The position numbers and the translations under genes were made by a program. From Glaciecola sp049650345 (GTDB taxonomy: Bacteria > Pseudomonadota > Gammaproteobacteria > Enterobacterales > Alteromonadaceae): a stretch of DNA of 64,000 nucleotides. Every line of letters begins with the position of its first letter. The stretch's first letter is position 1. Where the stretch lies: positions 62,001 to 126,000 of the forward strand of contig JBARZY010000044.1 in NCBI GenBank assembly GCA_049650345.1, written 5' to 3'. The notes beneath the pieces are model-generated. The model searched no databases. It was not told where the DNA came from and saw only the letters and a program-made list of their open reading frames with translations. Below are positions 26,321 through 35,577 of the stretch, piece after piece.

Positions 26321-27945
26321 AGTATCGCCGCTTTGCCCGTATAGGACAGGTTTTACTTAACCATGGCTTAGATGAACTTATCCCAAAACGTTTTCGACCA
26401 TGGTATTTCAGATGGGCGCGCAAAAGCTTATTTTGGTGGCCAAATAAACACAAAGAAGAATCTGAAGGCCGCCGATTACGATTAGCCTTGCAAGCCCTTG
26501 GGCCGGTATTTATTAAGTTTGGGCAAATGTTATCTACGCGCAGAGATTTATTGTCTGCAGACATGGTTGACGAGTTGTCTCTACTACAAGATAAAGTAGC
26601 ACCTTTTGACTCAAACGAAGCCGAAGCATTAATACGTGAGTCATTGGGTTTACACGACTTACATGAATTGTTCAGTGAATTTGAACATGAGCCATTGGCC
26701 TCTGCATCGGTTGCCCAGGTACATGCTGCTAAGCTAAAAGTTGATAACAAAGATGTAGTGGTAAAGGTTCTGCGCCCTAATATTCGCAGTATTATTGAAG
26801 CTGACGTAGACATTTTAATCACAGTGGCAAGTTTGGTTCAAAAATGGCTACCCGATGGCAAGCGTTTGCGTCCTGTAGAGGTAGTGAGTGAATACAAGCG
26901 TACCATTTTAGATGAGCTAGATTTATTGCGCGAAGCCGCAAACGGTATTCAAATTAAACGTAATTTTGAAGACTCTGAAAGCTTATACGTCCCCCATGTT
27001 TATAGCGACCATTGCCGCAAAAACGTGATTGTTATGGAGCGTATTTATGGCATTCCCGTGTCTGATATTAATGCCTTGCGGGCACAGCAAACCGACTTGA
27101 AATTGCTGGCGGAACGTGGTGTAGAAGTGTTTTTTACGCAAGTGTTTCGCGATAGCTTTTTTCATGCAGACATGCACCCTGGTAACATTTTCGTGTCTTA
27201 TGAACATCCGCAAAACCCCAAATATATTGGTATAGATTACGGTATTGTTGGCACGCTAAACAAACAAGATAAACGTTATTTAGCAGAGAATTTTATTGCC
27301 TTTTTTAATCGCGATTACCGTAAAGTTGCGGAACTTCATGTGGATTCAGGATGGGTACCACACAACACCAATATCGACGATTTTGAAATGGCTATTCGTA
27401 CGGTGTGCGAGCCTATTTTTCAGAAACCTTTAGCCGATATATCGTTTGGTAATGTACTCCTGCAGTTGTTTAATACTGCAAGGCGTTTCAATATGCAGGT
27501 GCAACCTCAGTTGGTCTTGCTGCAAAAAACCTTACTTTATGTAGAAGGGTTAGGGCGAACCCTGTACCCACAGCTGGATTTATGGCAAACCGCAAAACCG
27601 TTTCTAGAAAACTGGATGAAGCAGCAAATTGGCCCTAAAGCGATGCTGAACCAACTCAAAGATAACCTGCCATTTTGGTCAGAGAAGCTGCCAGAAATGC
27701 CCGATTTACTCTATGACAGCTTGTTGCAAATACGTGAGTTTCCAAAGCAAAGTGCAGCCCAGCATGAGCAACTTATGACAATGCAACTCAACATACAAAA
27801 AGCACGAATGTATGGCAAAACAGGCATTACGTTTAGTATTGTAAGCGCGGTGTTATATGTGTACGAGCAGCATTGGTTGTTAATCGCTGCGGCAGCGGGC
27901 GTAGCAGTAGTAAGTTGGATAATGTCGTTTAAACGTTTGCATTAG
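26317..27945 (+). CDS. ubiB: Ubiquinone biosynthesis kinase/ATPase-like protein UbiB
   Basis: An atypical protein-kinase-like ATPase of the ABC1/ADCK family, needed for ubiquinone synthesis at the inner membrane. At 542 aa it matches E. coli UbiB (546). Diagnostic segments are GPVFIKFGQMLSTRRD (KxGQ motif, about 66-81), the Ala-rich loop PLASASVAQVHAA, the catalytic region FFHADMHPGNIFV and GIDYGIVGTLN, and two C-terminal membrane helices (about 500-540). It closes the ubiEJB operon; the tatABC genes often found next in other gammaproteobacteria are absent here, and a convergent gppA follows after 21 nt. Confidence 0.97.
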   Translation: MKYRRFARIGQVLLNHGLDELIPKRFRPWYFRWARKSLFWWPNKHKEESEGRRLRLALQALGPVFIKFGQMLSTRRDLLSADMVDELSLLQDKVAPFDSNEAEALIRESLGLHDLHELFSEFEHEPLASASVAQVHAAKLKVDNKDVVVKVLRPNIRSIIEADVDILITVASLVQKWLPDGKRLRPVEVVSEYKRTILDELDLLREAANGIQIKRNFEDSESLYVPHVYSDHCRKNVIVMERIYGIPVSDINALRAQQTDLKLLAERGVEVFFTQVFRDSFFHADMHPGNIFVSYEHPQNPKYIGIDYGIVGTLNKQDKRYLAENFIAFFNRDYRKVAELHVDSGWVPHNTNIDDFEMAIRTVCEPIFQKPLADISFGNVLLQLFNTARRFNMQVQPQLVLLQKTLLYVEGLGRTLYPQLDLWQTAKPFLENWMKQQIGPKAMLNQLKDNLPFWSEKLPEMPDLLYDSLLQIREFPKQSAAQHEQLMTMQLNIQKARMYGKTGITFSIVSAVLYVYEQHWLLIAAAAGVAVVSWIMSFKRLH

Positions 27946-27966
27946 CTCGCCGTTTTAACAACATCA

Positions 27967-29493
27967 TTAGGCCAGAATAAGTTGCCAACCAGCTTTGTGT
28001 TGTAACCAGCACTCATGCACTAATTCGGTGTGAATAAGCGGATGCTGCGTCTTAATATTGCTAGGCAACTTTAGTACCCATTTATCACCTTCTAAGATTA
28101 CGTTTACCTCGGGAATGGCATTGTCTCTGCGCCGCCCTACCAATATGATGGCTATCCTCAGTATACGCAGACAATGTATAAGCATGCTCTTCAGTTCGTC
28201 GCTGTAACTGTCTAAAATCGTCAGCTCAATTGCTTGACGGTGCATGTTGACCAAGTCTCGCACCATCATCCGTTGTAGGGTAGTAAAGCCGGTAATTTCA
28301 ACATGATTGAGTATGTAAGCACCGTGCTCATGGTATTGCTTGTAGCCAATGTGTAAACCCAGTTCATGCAAGGCAGCTGCAGCCCCAACTAAGCCATTGG
28401 TGTCATAATCACACACATTTACCTGCTCACACACCTGTTGGCATAGTTGTGTCGCGAGTATGCGAGTACGATTACTTTGAATAGGGTCAATATGGTATTT
28501 TGAAACCAGTTGATTAATGCCTTGGGTGCGACGATCTGATTTTTGGTAGCTGTCAAGCATGCCATAAATAATACCTTCTCGCAGGGCTCCACCAGCAATT
28601 TGCATGTTGTTTATTTGCAAGCTTTCAAACAAGGCGATCAATATGGCTAAACCGCTTGGAAAAATCGCTTGGCGCGTTGCGGGTAAGCCGTCTATATTCA
28701 AATTGGCTACGTGTTTTTGCGCGATACACGTAGTGCGTAATTCGTATAAGTAATTCAGCCTAATCGCATCGTTCAAACCTTGCTTAACTAATATTTGTGT
28801 AACTGCTTGAGGTGTACCTGAAGCACCTAAACACTGCTGCCAGTCAAAACACATAAATGTATCAATATGTTCTCGTATTATCGATTTGGCAGCCTCATAA
28901 GCCTTGCTAAAATTCTGTTCGTTTAACTCGCCATGTTCAAAGTAGCGTTCCATAAAGGTGACGCAACCCATATTTAAACTGGTTAGATGCACTGGTTCTA
29001 AGTCGCGCCCTACAATAATTTCGGTGCTTGCTCCGCCAATGTCAATCACTAACGAATTGCCCTGATTGGCCGAGGTATAAGCAACACCCAAATATATTTG
29101 CTTGGCTTCCTCTTCGCCCGTGATGATGCGTATTTTGTGCCCTAAAACATGCTCAGCAGGAACAACAAAGTCAGTCGCGTTGGTGGCTAGTCTAAGCGTT
29201 GCAGTAGCAACTATCTGTACATTCTCAAGGGGAATATCTTGCAGTTTTTCTGCAAACATTCTAATGCAGTCTAAGCCGCGCTCAATAGCATCGCTACTGA
29301 GTAAATTTTCACTATCTAAACCGGCCGCTAAACGCACTTTACGCTTACTTTTACTGACAATTTGTACACTACCAGCAAGCACCCTAACAATCACCATATG
29401 GAAACTGTTAGAGCCTAAATCAATAGCGGCGTAATACTCGTCTTGTAAACTTGGGTTACCCAAATCACCAATATTCGATAGTTCGGCAAACAT
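27967..29493 (-). CDS. gppA: Ppx/GppA phosphatase family, probable guanosine-5'-triphosphate,3'-diphosphate pyrophosphatase
   Basis: Hydrolyses pppGpp to ppGpp and/or polyphosphate. The 508 residues show the ASKHA-fold start YAAIDLGSNSFHMVIVRV (about 21-38), the phosphate loop DIGGASTEIIVG (about 150-161), and the C-terminal HD-like helical domain (ALHELGLHIGYKQYHEHGAYIL), close to E. coli GppA (494) and Ppx (513). Sequence alone does not separate the two. Position after rhlB and near trxA-rho is the E. coli gppA arrangement, and no ppk is near, which favours gppA. The ATG is 3 nt after the rhlB stop, implying coupled translation. Confidence 0.88.
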   Translation of the reverse strand: MFAELSNIGDLGNPSLQDEYYAAIDLGSNSFHMVIVRVLAGSVQIVSKSKRKVRLAAGLDSENLLSSDAIERGLDCIRMFAEKLQDIPLENVQIVATATLRLATNATDFVVPAEHVLGHKIRIITGEEEAKQIYLGVAYTSANQGNSLVIDIGGASTEIIVGRDLEPVHLTSLNMGCVTFMERYFEHGELNEQNFSKAYEAAKSIIREHIDTFMCFDWQQCLGASGTPQAVTQILVKQGLNDAIRLNYLYELRTTCIAQKHVANLNIDGLPATRQAIFPSGLAILIALFESLQINNMQIAGGALREGIIYGMLDSYQKSDRRTQGINQLVSKYHIDPIQSNRTRILATQLCQQVCEQVNVCDYDTNGLVGAAAALHELGLHIGYKQYHEHGAYILNHVEITGFTTLQRMMVRDLVNMHRQAIELTILDSYSDELKSMLIHCLRILRIAIILVGRRRDNAIPEVNVILEGDKWVLKLPSNIKTQHPLIHTELVHECWLQHKAGWQLILA

Positions 29494-29496
29494 TGC

Positions 29497-30789
29497 TTAT
29501 TGTGGCTTCCTTCTTGGTGCTGACTTACGTGGGCGACCGCCTTGGCGATTGTCTTTCCGTGGCCCGCCACGCTGATTAGTGCGAGAACGAGAACGCTGCG
29601 GGAATTTTGGCGCTGGTACGTCATCGAGTAACATTAGCGGATTATAGTCGGTCACTGAAATATCGTGGCCGATGTATTGCTCAATAGCGGTCAAGTTTTG
29701 CGCATAACGTTCGCAAGCAAAGCTAATGGCAATGCCCTTTTCGCCTGCACGACCGGTTCTACCAATACGATGCACGTAATCTTCGGCGTCATCGGGTAAG
29801 TCGTAATTAAATACGTGCGTGACTTTATCAATGTGTATTCCGCGCGCAGCCACATCGGTTGCTACTAATACGTCTAAATTACCCGCAGTAAAATCTTCTA
29901 AAATACTTAGGCGTTTCTTCTGCTGAACATCACCACTCAACAATCCGACGCGGTGCCCATCGGCGTCAAGCCATGCTGCAACTTTTTCGCAATCATGTTT
30001 CATGTTAGCAAAAACAATGGCTTTGTCTGGCCACTCTTCTTCTAACAAGGTTAATAGCAATAATGCTTTGTCTTCGTTGCTTGGATAAAACAATTCTTCA
30101 GAAATGCGTACGCCGGTTTTGCTTTCAGAACCCACGATTACGTCTACCGGATCTGCCATATGAACATAGGCAAGTTCTTTTACACGATAGCTTAATGTGG
30201 CCGAGAACAACATATTCAAACGTTCGTTTGCAGGAGGCATCGCATTAAACAAGTAACGAATGTCTTTAATAAAGCCCAAATCAAACATTCTGTCGGCTTC
30301 ATCAAGCACCGCTGCTTGGATATGGTTAAGATTGAAAACCTTTTGTTTGAAGTAATCAATAATACGACCGGTGGTGCCAATTAAAATATCTACACCTTTT
30401 TCGAGTTGTTGGCGTTGAGTTTCGTAACCCTCGCCACCATATATAGCTGCAACTGATAATCCAGTGTGCTTACTGAGCATTTCTGCGTCGTTGTATATTT
30501 GTACCGCCAACTCACGGGTGGGTGCCATGATTATAGCACGCGGGTTAGTGCCATTACTGTCACTTGGGTTAGTTAGCAAGTGGTGAAAGGTCGCTACCAA
30601 AAAGGCTATGGTTTTACCCGTACCTGTTTGTGCTTGACCTGCAACATCACTGCCTGCAAGTAATTGTGGTAAGCTCATCGATTGAATGTCGGTACACTGG
30701 ATAAATCCAGCGGCGTCCAAACCCGCTTGTACTTGCGGATGGATCGAAAGAGATGAAAATAACGTATCGGTTAAATGTGTTTGTGGCAT
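29497..30789 (-). CDS. rhlB: DEAD-box RNA helicase RhlB
   Basis: An ATP-dependent RNA helicase, a component of the RNase E degradosome in E. coli. Its 430 residues (E. coli 421) carry the Q motif GFIQCTDIQ, AQTGTGKT (about 52-59), PTRELAVQI, VLDEADRMFD (about 160), SAT, and the C-terminal VATDVAARGIHIDKV and HRIGRTGRAG motifs. A basic Arg/Gly/Lys tail (SRSRTNQRGGPRKDNRQGGR-type, about 395-430) fits RNA and RNase E contact. It is divergent from trxA across about 99 nt and followed directly by gppA, the order known from enterobacteria. Confidence 0.95.
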   Translation of the reverse strand: MPQTHLTDTLFSSLSIHPQVQAGLDAAGFIQCTDIQSMSLPQLLAGSDVAGQAQTGTGKTIAFLVATFHHLLTNPSDSNGTNPRAIIMAPTRELAVQIYNDAEMLSKHTGLSVAAIYGGEGYETQRQQLEKGVDILIGTTGRIIDYFKQKVFNLNHIQAAVLDEADRMFDLGFIKDIRYLFNAMPPANERLNMLFSATLSYRVKELAYVHMADPVDVIVGSESKTGVRISEELFYPSNEDKALLLLTLLEEEWPDKAIVFANMKHDCEKVAAWLDADGHRVGLLSGDVQQKKRLSILEDFTAGNLDVLVATDVAARGIHIDKVTHVFNYDLPDDAEDYVHRIGRTGRAGEKGIAISFACERYAQNLTAIEQYIGHDISVTDYNPLMLLDDVPAPKFPQRSRSRTNQRGGPRKDNRQGGRPRKSAPRRKPQ

Positions 30790-30840
30790 AGCTTATAGCT
30801 TATCGATGCTTGCAATAAAAACAACTTCTATATAACACTA

Positions 30841-30874
30841 TAGGTAATGCTGAAAAAAGTCAGCAATATACCTA
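30841..30874 (+). promoter_or_regulatory. Stem-loop in the trxA leader
   Basis: TAGGTA pairs with TACCTA and TGCTGA with TCAGCA around an AAAAAG loop, with a small asymmetric bulge (A against ATA). It ends four bases before the trxA Shine-Dalgarno GGAG, so it could affect mRNA stability or ribosome access. The transcription start is not known, so presence in the mRNA is inferred. Confidence 0.45.
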
Positions 30875-30888
30875 AACTGGAGAAAAGA

Positions 30889-31215
30889 ATGAGCGACAAT
30901 ATTCTCGTATTATCAGACGAAAAATTCGAAGCCGATGTTATCAATGCATCAGGTCCTGTGTTAGTTGATTTCTGGGCAGAATGGTGCGGCCCCTGTAAAA
31001 TGATCGCTCCAATTCTAGAAGAAATTGCCAGCGAATACGAGGGCAAGTTAACAGTTGGCAAGCTAAATGTCGAAGAAAATAATGAAACTCCGCCAAAATA
31101 TGGCATTCGTAGTATTCCTACATTGTTACTATTTAAAGATGGTGCGCTTGCTGCTACTAAGGTTGGGGCCTTATCGAAGACACAACTTAAAGATTTCTTA
31201 GACGAACAAATTTAA
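30889..31215 (+). CDS. trxA: Thioredoxin 1
   Basis: A cytoplasmic disulfide reductase of 108 aa, identical in length to E. coli TrxA without its Met. The active site WAEWCGPCKM (about 29-38), the cis-Pro segment SIPTLLLF and the C-terminal GALSKTQLKDFLDEQI are canonical. The ATG at 30889 has GGAG six bases upstream; a possible in-frame extension from 30847 would run through the leader hairpin and has no homologous counterpart. It sits between rhlB (divergent) and rho (same strand), as in E. coli, and is closed by a perfect 11-bp terminator. Confidence 0.98.
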   Translation: MSDNILVLSDEKFEADVINASGPVLVDFWAEWCGPCKMIAPILEEIASEYEGKLTVGKLNVEENNETPPKYGIRSIPTLLLFKDGALAATKVGALSKTQLKDFLDEQI

Positions 31216-31240
31216 TTTACATTCGCCAAGTATCTAATAT

Positions 31241-31270
31241 AAACCGAGTAAGTAATTACTCGGTTTTTTT
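31241..31270 (+). terminator. Rho-independent terminator after trxA
   Basis: Perfect 11-bp stem AAACCGAGTAA / TTACTCGGTTT, GTAA loop, followed by a run of T to 31270. Confidence 0.93.
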
Positions 31271-31561
31271 ACATTTAATTAATATTATCGAAAAACTGGA
31301 CGATATTTAAATTAAGTGTTACTTTTATAACACTCACCGGCAGTAAATATCATAAATCGCTTTCGTAACACCTGGGTTCGCCCGAGTTGATCCACTCATA
31401 CTCATTTTTCAACTCACCCAACTTTTACTCACATTTTGTGATGGTTGCAACGGGCTCTATGTAACTTACGAGTTTTGACTTATGTGTACTGCCAAGCAAA
31501 CCGAATAATCATCCATTATTCAACATTAACTAATCGTTATTAATAATACAGACCCACCAAT
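31271..31561 (+). promoter_or_regulatory. rho upstream and leader region
   Basis: The 346 nt between trxA and rho hold the trxA terminator and then about 290 nt with no supported gene. In E. coli the long rho leader carries attenuation signals through which Rho represses itself. The region here is pyrimidine-rich in parts (around 31380-31430), compatible with rut-like sites. Two tiny reading frames, about 31441-31464 and 31492-31518, have no ribosome-binding site and I do not call them. Promoter and attenuator positions are not determined. Confidence 0.4.
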
Positions 31562-32827
31562 ATGAATTTAACAGATCTAAAAAGTAAACCCATAAGTGAA
31601 CTGGTTGCACTAGCCGAAACTATGGGCCTTGAAAACCTAGCCCGCGCGCGCAAACAAGACATTATCTTTTCTATACTCAAATCACACGCCAAAGGCGGTG
31701 AAGACATTTTCGGCGACGGCGTGCTTGAAATTTTGCAAGATGGCTTCGGTTTCTTGCGGTCTGGCGATTCTTCATACTTGGCAGGGCCCGACGATATTTA
31801 CGTATCACCCAGTCAAATTCGCAGGTTTAACTTGCGTACCGGTGATACTATTTCAGGTAAAATAAGGCCGCCCAAAGACAGCGAGCGTTATTTTGCCTTG
31901 CTTAAAATTAGGCAAGTTAATTTTGATAAGCCTGAAAATTCACGCAATAAAATATTGTTTGAAAACTTAACCCCTTTACATGCTAACGAAAGACTTCGTA
32001 TGCAGCGTGGAAACGGCAGTACCGAAGACATTACTGCGCGCGTGCTAGATTTGGCTTCACCGATTGGTTGCGGACAGCGTGGACTTATAGTGGCGCCGCC
32101 TAAAGCGGGTAAAACGCTATTACTGCAAAATATTGCACAGTCAATTGCCGCCAACCATCCCGACTGCCAACTAATTGTATTGTTAATTGACGAACGCCCA
32201 GAAGAAGTGACCGAAATGCAACGTTTGGTACAAGGCGAAGTGGTTGCTTCAACTTTCGACGAGCCGGCCAGTCGTCACGTACAAGTGGCTGAAATGGTCA
32301 TTGAAAAAGCAAAGCGTTTGGTTGAGCATAAAAAAGACGTGGTCATTTTACTCGACTCAATTACGCGTTTGGCACGCGCTTACAACACGGTAATACCTTC
32401 ATCGGGCAAAGTCCTTACAGGTGGTGTTGATGCTAATGCCCTGCACAAGCCAAAGCGTTTCTTTGGTGCGGCGCGTAATGTAGAAGAGGGCGGTAGCTTA
32501 ACCATTATTGCTACCGCGCTAATTGATACGGGCTCAAAAATGGACGAAGTGATTTACGAAGAATTTAAAGGTACTGGTAACATGGAATTACACCTTAATC
32601 GTAAAATCGCTGAAAAGCGTGTATTCCCAGCTATAGATATTAATCGTTCAGGTACACGTCGCGAAGAGTTATTAACCACTCAGGAAGAATTACAAAAGAT
32701 GTGGATACTGCGCAAAATTGTGCATGAAATGTCAGAGATTGATTCAATGGAATTTTTAATTAGTCGTCTTTCTATGACCAAAACGAATGATGAGTTTTTC
32801 GATTCGATGAAACGTCAAAAAGGCTAA
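31562..32827 (+). CDS. rho: Transcription termination factor Rho
   Basis: A hexameric RNA-dependent ATPase that terminates transcription. It has 421 residues against 419 in E. coli. The N-terminal helical domain (MNLTDLKSKPISELVALAE) is followed by an OB-fold RNA-binding domain with GFGFLRSGDSSYLAGPDDIYVSPSQIRRF-type sequence (about 61-90). The Walker A is VAPPKAGKT (about 177-185), with Walker B VVILLDSITRLARAYN (about 260-275) and the Q/R-loop region. No insertion domain is present. A terminator follows the stop codon. Confidence 0.98.
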   Translation: MNLTDLKSKPISELVALAETMGLENLARARKQDIIFSILKSHAKGGEDIFGDGVLEILQDGFGFLRSGDSSYLAGPDDIYVSPSQIRRFNLRTGDTISGKIRPPKDSERYFALLKIRQVNFDKPENSRNKILFENLTPLHANERLRMQRGNGSTEDITARVLDLASPIGCGQRGLIVAPPKAGKTLLLQNIAQSIAANHPDCQLIVLLIDERPEEVTEMQRLVQGEVVASTFDEPASRHVQVAEMVIEKAKRLVEHKKDVVILLDSITRLARAYNTVIPSSGKVLTGGVDANALHKPKRFFGAARNVEEGGSLTIIATALIDTGSKMDEVIYEEFKGTGNMELHLNRKIAEKRVFPAIDINRSGTRREELLTTQEELQKMWILRKIVHEMSEIDSMEFLISRLSMTKTNDEFFDSMKRQKG

Positions 32828-32845
32828 ACTTATAAGCTCATTACG

Positions 32846-32874
32846 AAAAGCCAGCGTTAAATGCTGGCTTTTTT
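32846..32874 (+). terminator. Rho-independent terminator after rho
   Basis: AAAAGCCAGC / GCTGGCTTTT stem of 10 bp, seven-base loop, T tract to 32874. It ends just before the stop of the convergent gene and its A-rich left flank could serve the minus strand as well. Confidence 0.9.
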
Positions 32875-32878
32875 GTGT

Positions 32879-33934
32879 TTACTTAAGCGGTACTACGCCA
32901 ATTGCGTTGTTTTGCAGTGAGCCAAGATACAGTTTTCCTTTGTAGGGGATAGCGCTAGTAATATGATGTAAGCCGTTTTTGCCTTGATAGTTATGTACAA
33001 TTTGTCCTTGTTCATTTAGGCCAATAACAAACCCGTAACCTTCCTTAGGCAAGAGCAATGATGAGGGTAATGAGCCAAGCAGTTTTCGTACTTTGGGGAA
33101 CGCTGCTAGGCCCTCTACCTTCCGGTCTCGCATGGCAATTAAGCCTACCCAAAATACGCCATCATTATCGAAATATATGTTGTCAGGCATAGCAGGTAAA
33201 CTATCAATAAATACCTTGGTTTGTCCAAGGTGCTCGCCGCTTAAAAAATACTGTAATATTCTTGATCTGCCCGTTTCAGCAATTAACAAAAATTCTTCTG
33301 TGCTGTTTAATGCTACGCCATTACTAAAAAACAAGTCGCTTACGAGTAGTTCAACTTCCTGTGTTGCCGCTGAGTATCGGTACACATCGCCCGTTGCAGT
33401 CGCTTCAATAAAGTCATATAAATAATTGTCGAGCCCGTATCGCCTGCTTGCGTCAGAAAAATAAATATCGCCGTTGCTAGCAATATCTAAATGGTCGACT
33501 AGCTTTAAGGTACGCCCCTCGTACTCGCTCACTAGTACACTTACATTACCTTGCGGCGTGACCGACAGTAACCCTCGTACCGCATCAGCTACTATTATGT
33601 CGCCATTTGGGTGAATACGCAGCCCTAGAGGACGACCGAGAGTGTTCGCTACTAACATTACATCGTCATTGTTCGCGGGGTCAATTTTTACAATACGTCC
33701 ATCGTTCAAACCGGTATACATCATACCGTTTGCATCAAAGGCAATATCCTCTGGCTCGGGCAGCTTATCAAGACCAATATAACTGACCTGATCCAGCGCC
33801 GCATTTTGTTGCAATGGTCCTGTTAAGGTATATGTTGGATCAGGACGCCACACTATTGGCTGAACAGGAGATAGTATATACATCAATGTAGGCAAGCCTA
33901 TTAGAATTAACGCAAGTATAACTATATATTTCAT
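32879..33934 (-). CDS. Strictosidine-synthase/SMP-30-like six-bladed beta-propeller protein
   Basis: The 351 residues begin with a membrane anchor or signal peptide (about 3-22) and then show propeller repeats: EPEDIAFDANGMMYTGLNDGRIVKID (about 61-86), RPLGLRIHPNGDIIVADAVRGLLSV, LVDHLDIASNGDIYFSDASRRYG (about 147-169), and FFSNGVALNSTEEFLLIAETGRSRILQY. The last two match the strictosidine-synthase-like (APMAP/paraoxonase-like) family, which contains lactonases and esterases. A calcium-dependent hydrolase in the periplasm is plausible, but no substrate can be named. The upstream region, about 166 nt, separates it from a divergent secreted M20 peptidase. Confidence 0.82.
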   Translation of the reverse strand: MKYIVILALILIGLPTLMYILSPVQPIVWRPDPTYTLTGPLQQNAALDQVSYIGLDKLPEPEDIAFDANGMMYTGLNDGRIVKIDPANNDDVMLVANTLGRPLGLRIHPNGDIIVADAVRGLLSVTPQGNVSVLVSEYEGRTLKLVDHLDIASNGDIYFSDASRRYGLDNYLYDFIEATATGDVYRYSAATQEVELLVSDLFFSNGVALNSTEEFLLIAETGRSRILQYFLSGEHLGQTKVFIDSLPAMPDNIYFDNDGVFWVGLIAMRDRKVEGLAAFPKVRKLLGSLPSSLLLPKEGYGFVIGLNEQGQIVHNYQGKNGLHHITSAIPYKGKLYLGSLQNNAIGVVPLK

Positions 33935-34100
33935 TGGTAAGGCTTCTCAGTAATTAAAGTGGCGCTTGCTAACGGGTGTGACTACCGATTAATCTACTAA
34001 AAGGTTAGCTGACGTCAGGCATGCAGAACTACAAATGCAGTTGCATTCATTGCGTTATCACACTAGGGTTATACACAAACAATAATAAGGAAAGATCAAT

Positions 34101-35405
34101 ATGCGTGCGTTATCGTTAAACCTAATCACCACTGCCTTAATTGCTTTGGCGAGCGTTCAAGCAGCAGCGACTACCTCGGTATCTCGACAAGCGACTGATA
34201 TCGAACCACAAGTGATAAAGTGGCGTCATCACTTACATCAATATCCAGAGTTATCTAACCGAGAATTTGAAACGGCCAAATACGTTGAAAAATACATGCG
34301 AGAACTCGGTTTAGAGGTGCAAACGGGTGTTGCCATTACTGGTGTTGTAGCCGTGCTAGATTCAGGCAAGCCCGGTCCCACAGTAGCGTTACGCGCTGAT
34401 ATGGACGGCCTACCGGTAAAAGAACAAAATGATCTCCCTTACAAATCGGTGCAAATGGGAGAGCTTGACGGCAACACTGTACCCGTGATGCATGCTTGTG
34501 GCCATGATACGCACGTAGCAATGCTGATGGGTGCAGCCACCTTACTCACCAATATGAAAGGCGAATTGCGCGGTAAAGTGAAGTTCATTTTTCAACCCGC
34601 AGAAGAGGGTGCGCCTACCGGTGAGCGCGGTGGGGCAGAGGTGATGGTTGAAGAGGGAGTACTTAAGAACCCTGACGTAGACGTGATCTTTGGCCTACAT
34701 ATTAGTGCTAACACTGATATTGGCAAAGTACGCTATAAACACGGCGGTATTATGGCGGCGGTTGATCCATTTAAAATAGTGGTTAAGGGCAAACAAGCCC
34801 ATGGTGCTTACCCATGGAAAAGTGTTGACCCTGTTACAACATCGGCACAAATTATTATGGCGCTACAAACTATCGTAAGCCGCGAAATTAAAGTAATTGA
34901 CGACGCCGCGGTAGTTACCATTGGTTCTATTCATGGTGGTAATCGCTCAAATATCATCCCTAACGAAGTGACCATGGTGGGCACTATTAGGACCTTAAAT
35001 AAGGCTGCTCGCGAACACATGTATGAAGCTCTGCCACGCAAGGTAAAAGGCATTGCTGACAGTATGCGAGCAGAGGCAGAAGTGACCTTGCCGCTTGATT
35101 ATTCTTATCCGATTACATTTAACGACCACGCGTTAATGGATCAAATGTTGCCAACACTTATTAATACCGCAGGAAAAGAAAACGTGATTAATTCAAAAGC
35201 GGTTACGGGCGCCGAAGACTTTTCATTTTTTCAACAACAAGTGCCTGGCGTATATTTATGGATAGGAGGCAAACCCTTGGACGTCTCAGAAGCTGATTCA
35301 CCTGCCCATCATACGCCTGAGTTTTATGTTGACGACAAAGGCATGAAACTAGGCGTTGAACTGATGACAAATATGACGCTAGATTACATGCATAACAGTC
35401 AGTAA
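34101..35405 (+). CDS. Secreted M20 family amidohydrolase/metallopeptidase (hippurate-hydrolase-like)
   Basis: The 434 residues carry a signal peptide (about 1-22, ending VQAAA), unusual for the mainly cytoplasmic hippurate/IAA-amino-acid hydrolases. M20D features are WRHHLHQYPELSNREFET (about 35-52), HACGHDTHVAMLMGAA with metal ligands (about 131-146), the catalytic Glu pair in FQPAEEGAPTGERGGAE, the GLHISANTDIG ligand block, and GAEDFSFFQQQVPGVYLW with the final HHTPEF ligand. The enzyme should hydrolyse N-acyl amino acids or small amides in the periplasm. AAGGAAA precedes the ATG. A terminator follows. Confidence 0.92.
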   Translation: MRALSLNLITTALIALASVQAAATTSVSRQATDIEPQVIKWRHHLHQYPELSNREFETAKYVEKYMRELGLEVQTGVAITGVVAVLDSGKPGPTVALRADMDGLPVKEQNDLPYKSVQMGELDGNTVPVMHACGHDTHVAMLMGAATLLTNMKGELRGKVKFIFQPAEEGAPTGERGGAEVMVEEGVLKNPDVDVIFGLHISANTDIGKVRYKHGGIMAAVDPFKIVVKGKQAHGAYPWKSVDPVTTSAQIIMALQTIVSREIKVIDDAAVVTIGSIHGGNRSNIIPNEVTMVGTIRTLNKAAREHMYEALPRKVKGIADSMRAEAEVTLPLDYSYPITFNDHALMDQMLPTLINTAGKENVINSKAVTGAEDFSFFQQQVPGVYLWIGGKPLDVSEADSPAHHTPEFYVDDKGMKLGVELMTNMTLDYMHNSQ

Positions 35406-35443
35406 CTTGGGTTTTGTAGGTACCTACTGATGGCGAACAAATT

Positions 35444-35473
35444 AAAAGCGCGGCAAGGGTCGCGCTTTTTTTT
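35444..35473 (+). terminator. Rho-independent terminator after the M20 gene
   Basis: AAAAGCGCG / CGCGCTTTT stem with an eight-base loop and eight T, 38 nt after the stop. Confidence 0.9.
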
Positions 35474-35577
35474 GCTTTCTCGTATAATGCTTGGCTTTTC
35501 TGACTGCGTTAAGTTACCAGCCCCGCTATGTATCGCGCTACGCAGTTTGTTTCAGTCATCTCAAAACAGGAATCACC

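Noticed and set aside
30847..30888. Extended trxA from ATG 30847
   Set aside because: It would translate the leader hairpin and give residues absent from thioredoxins.
31492..31518. Possible RhoL-like leader peptide before rho
   Set aside because: Only eight codons, no ribosome-binding site and no resemblance to the enterobacterial leader peptide.
35537..35552. PurR-like box before purE
   Set aside because: ACGCAGTTTGTTTC shares only part of the PurR consensus, with mismatches at core positions, so I do not call it.
35491..35577. N-terminal extension of PurE from an upstream ATG
   Set aside because: The extra 29 residues do not resemble PurE; the ATG at 35578 has a good ribosome-binding site and gives the family length.
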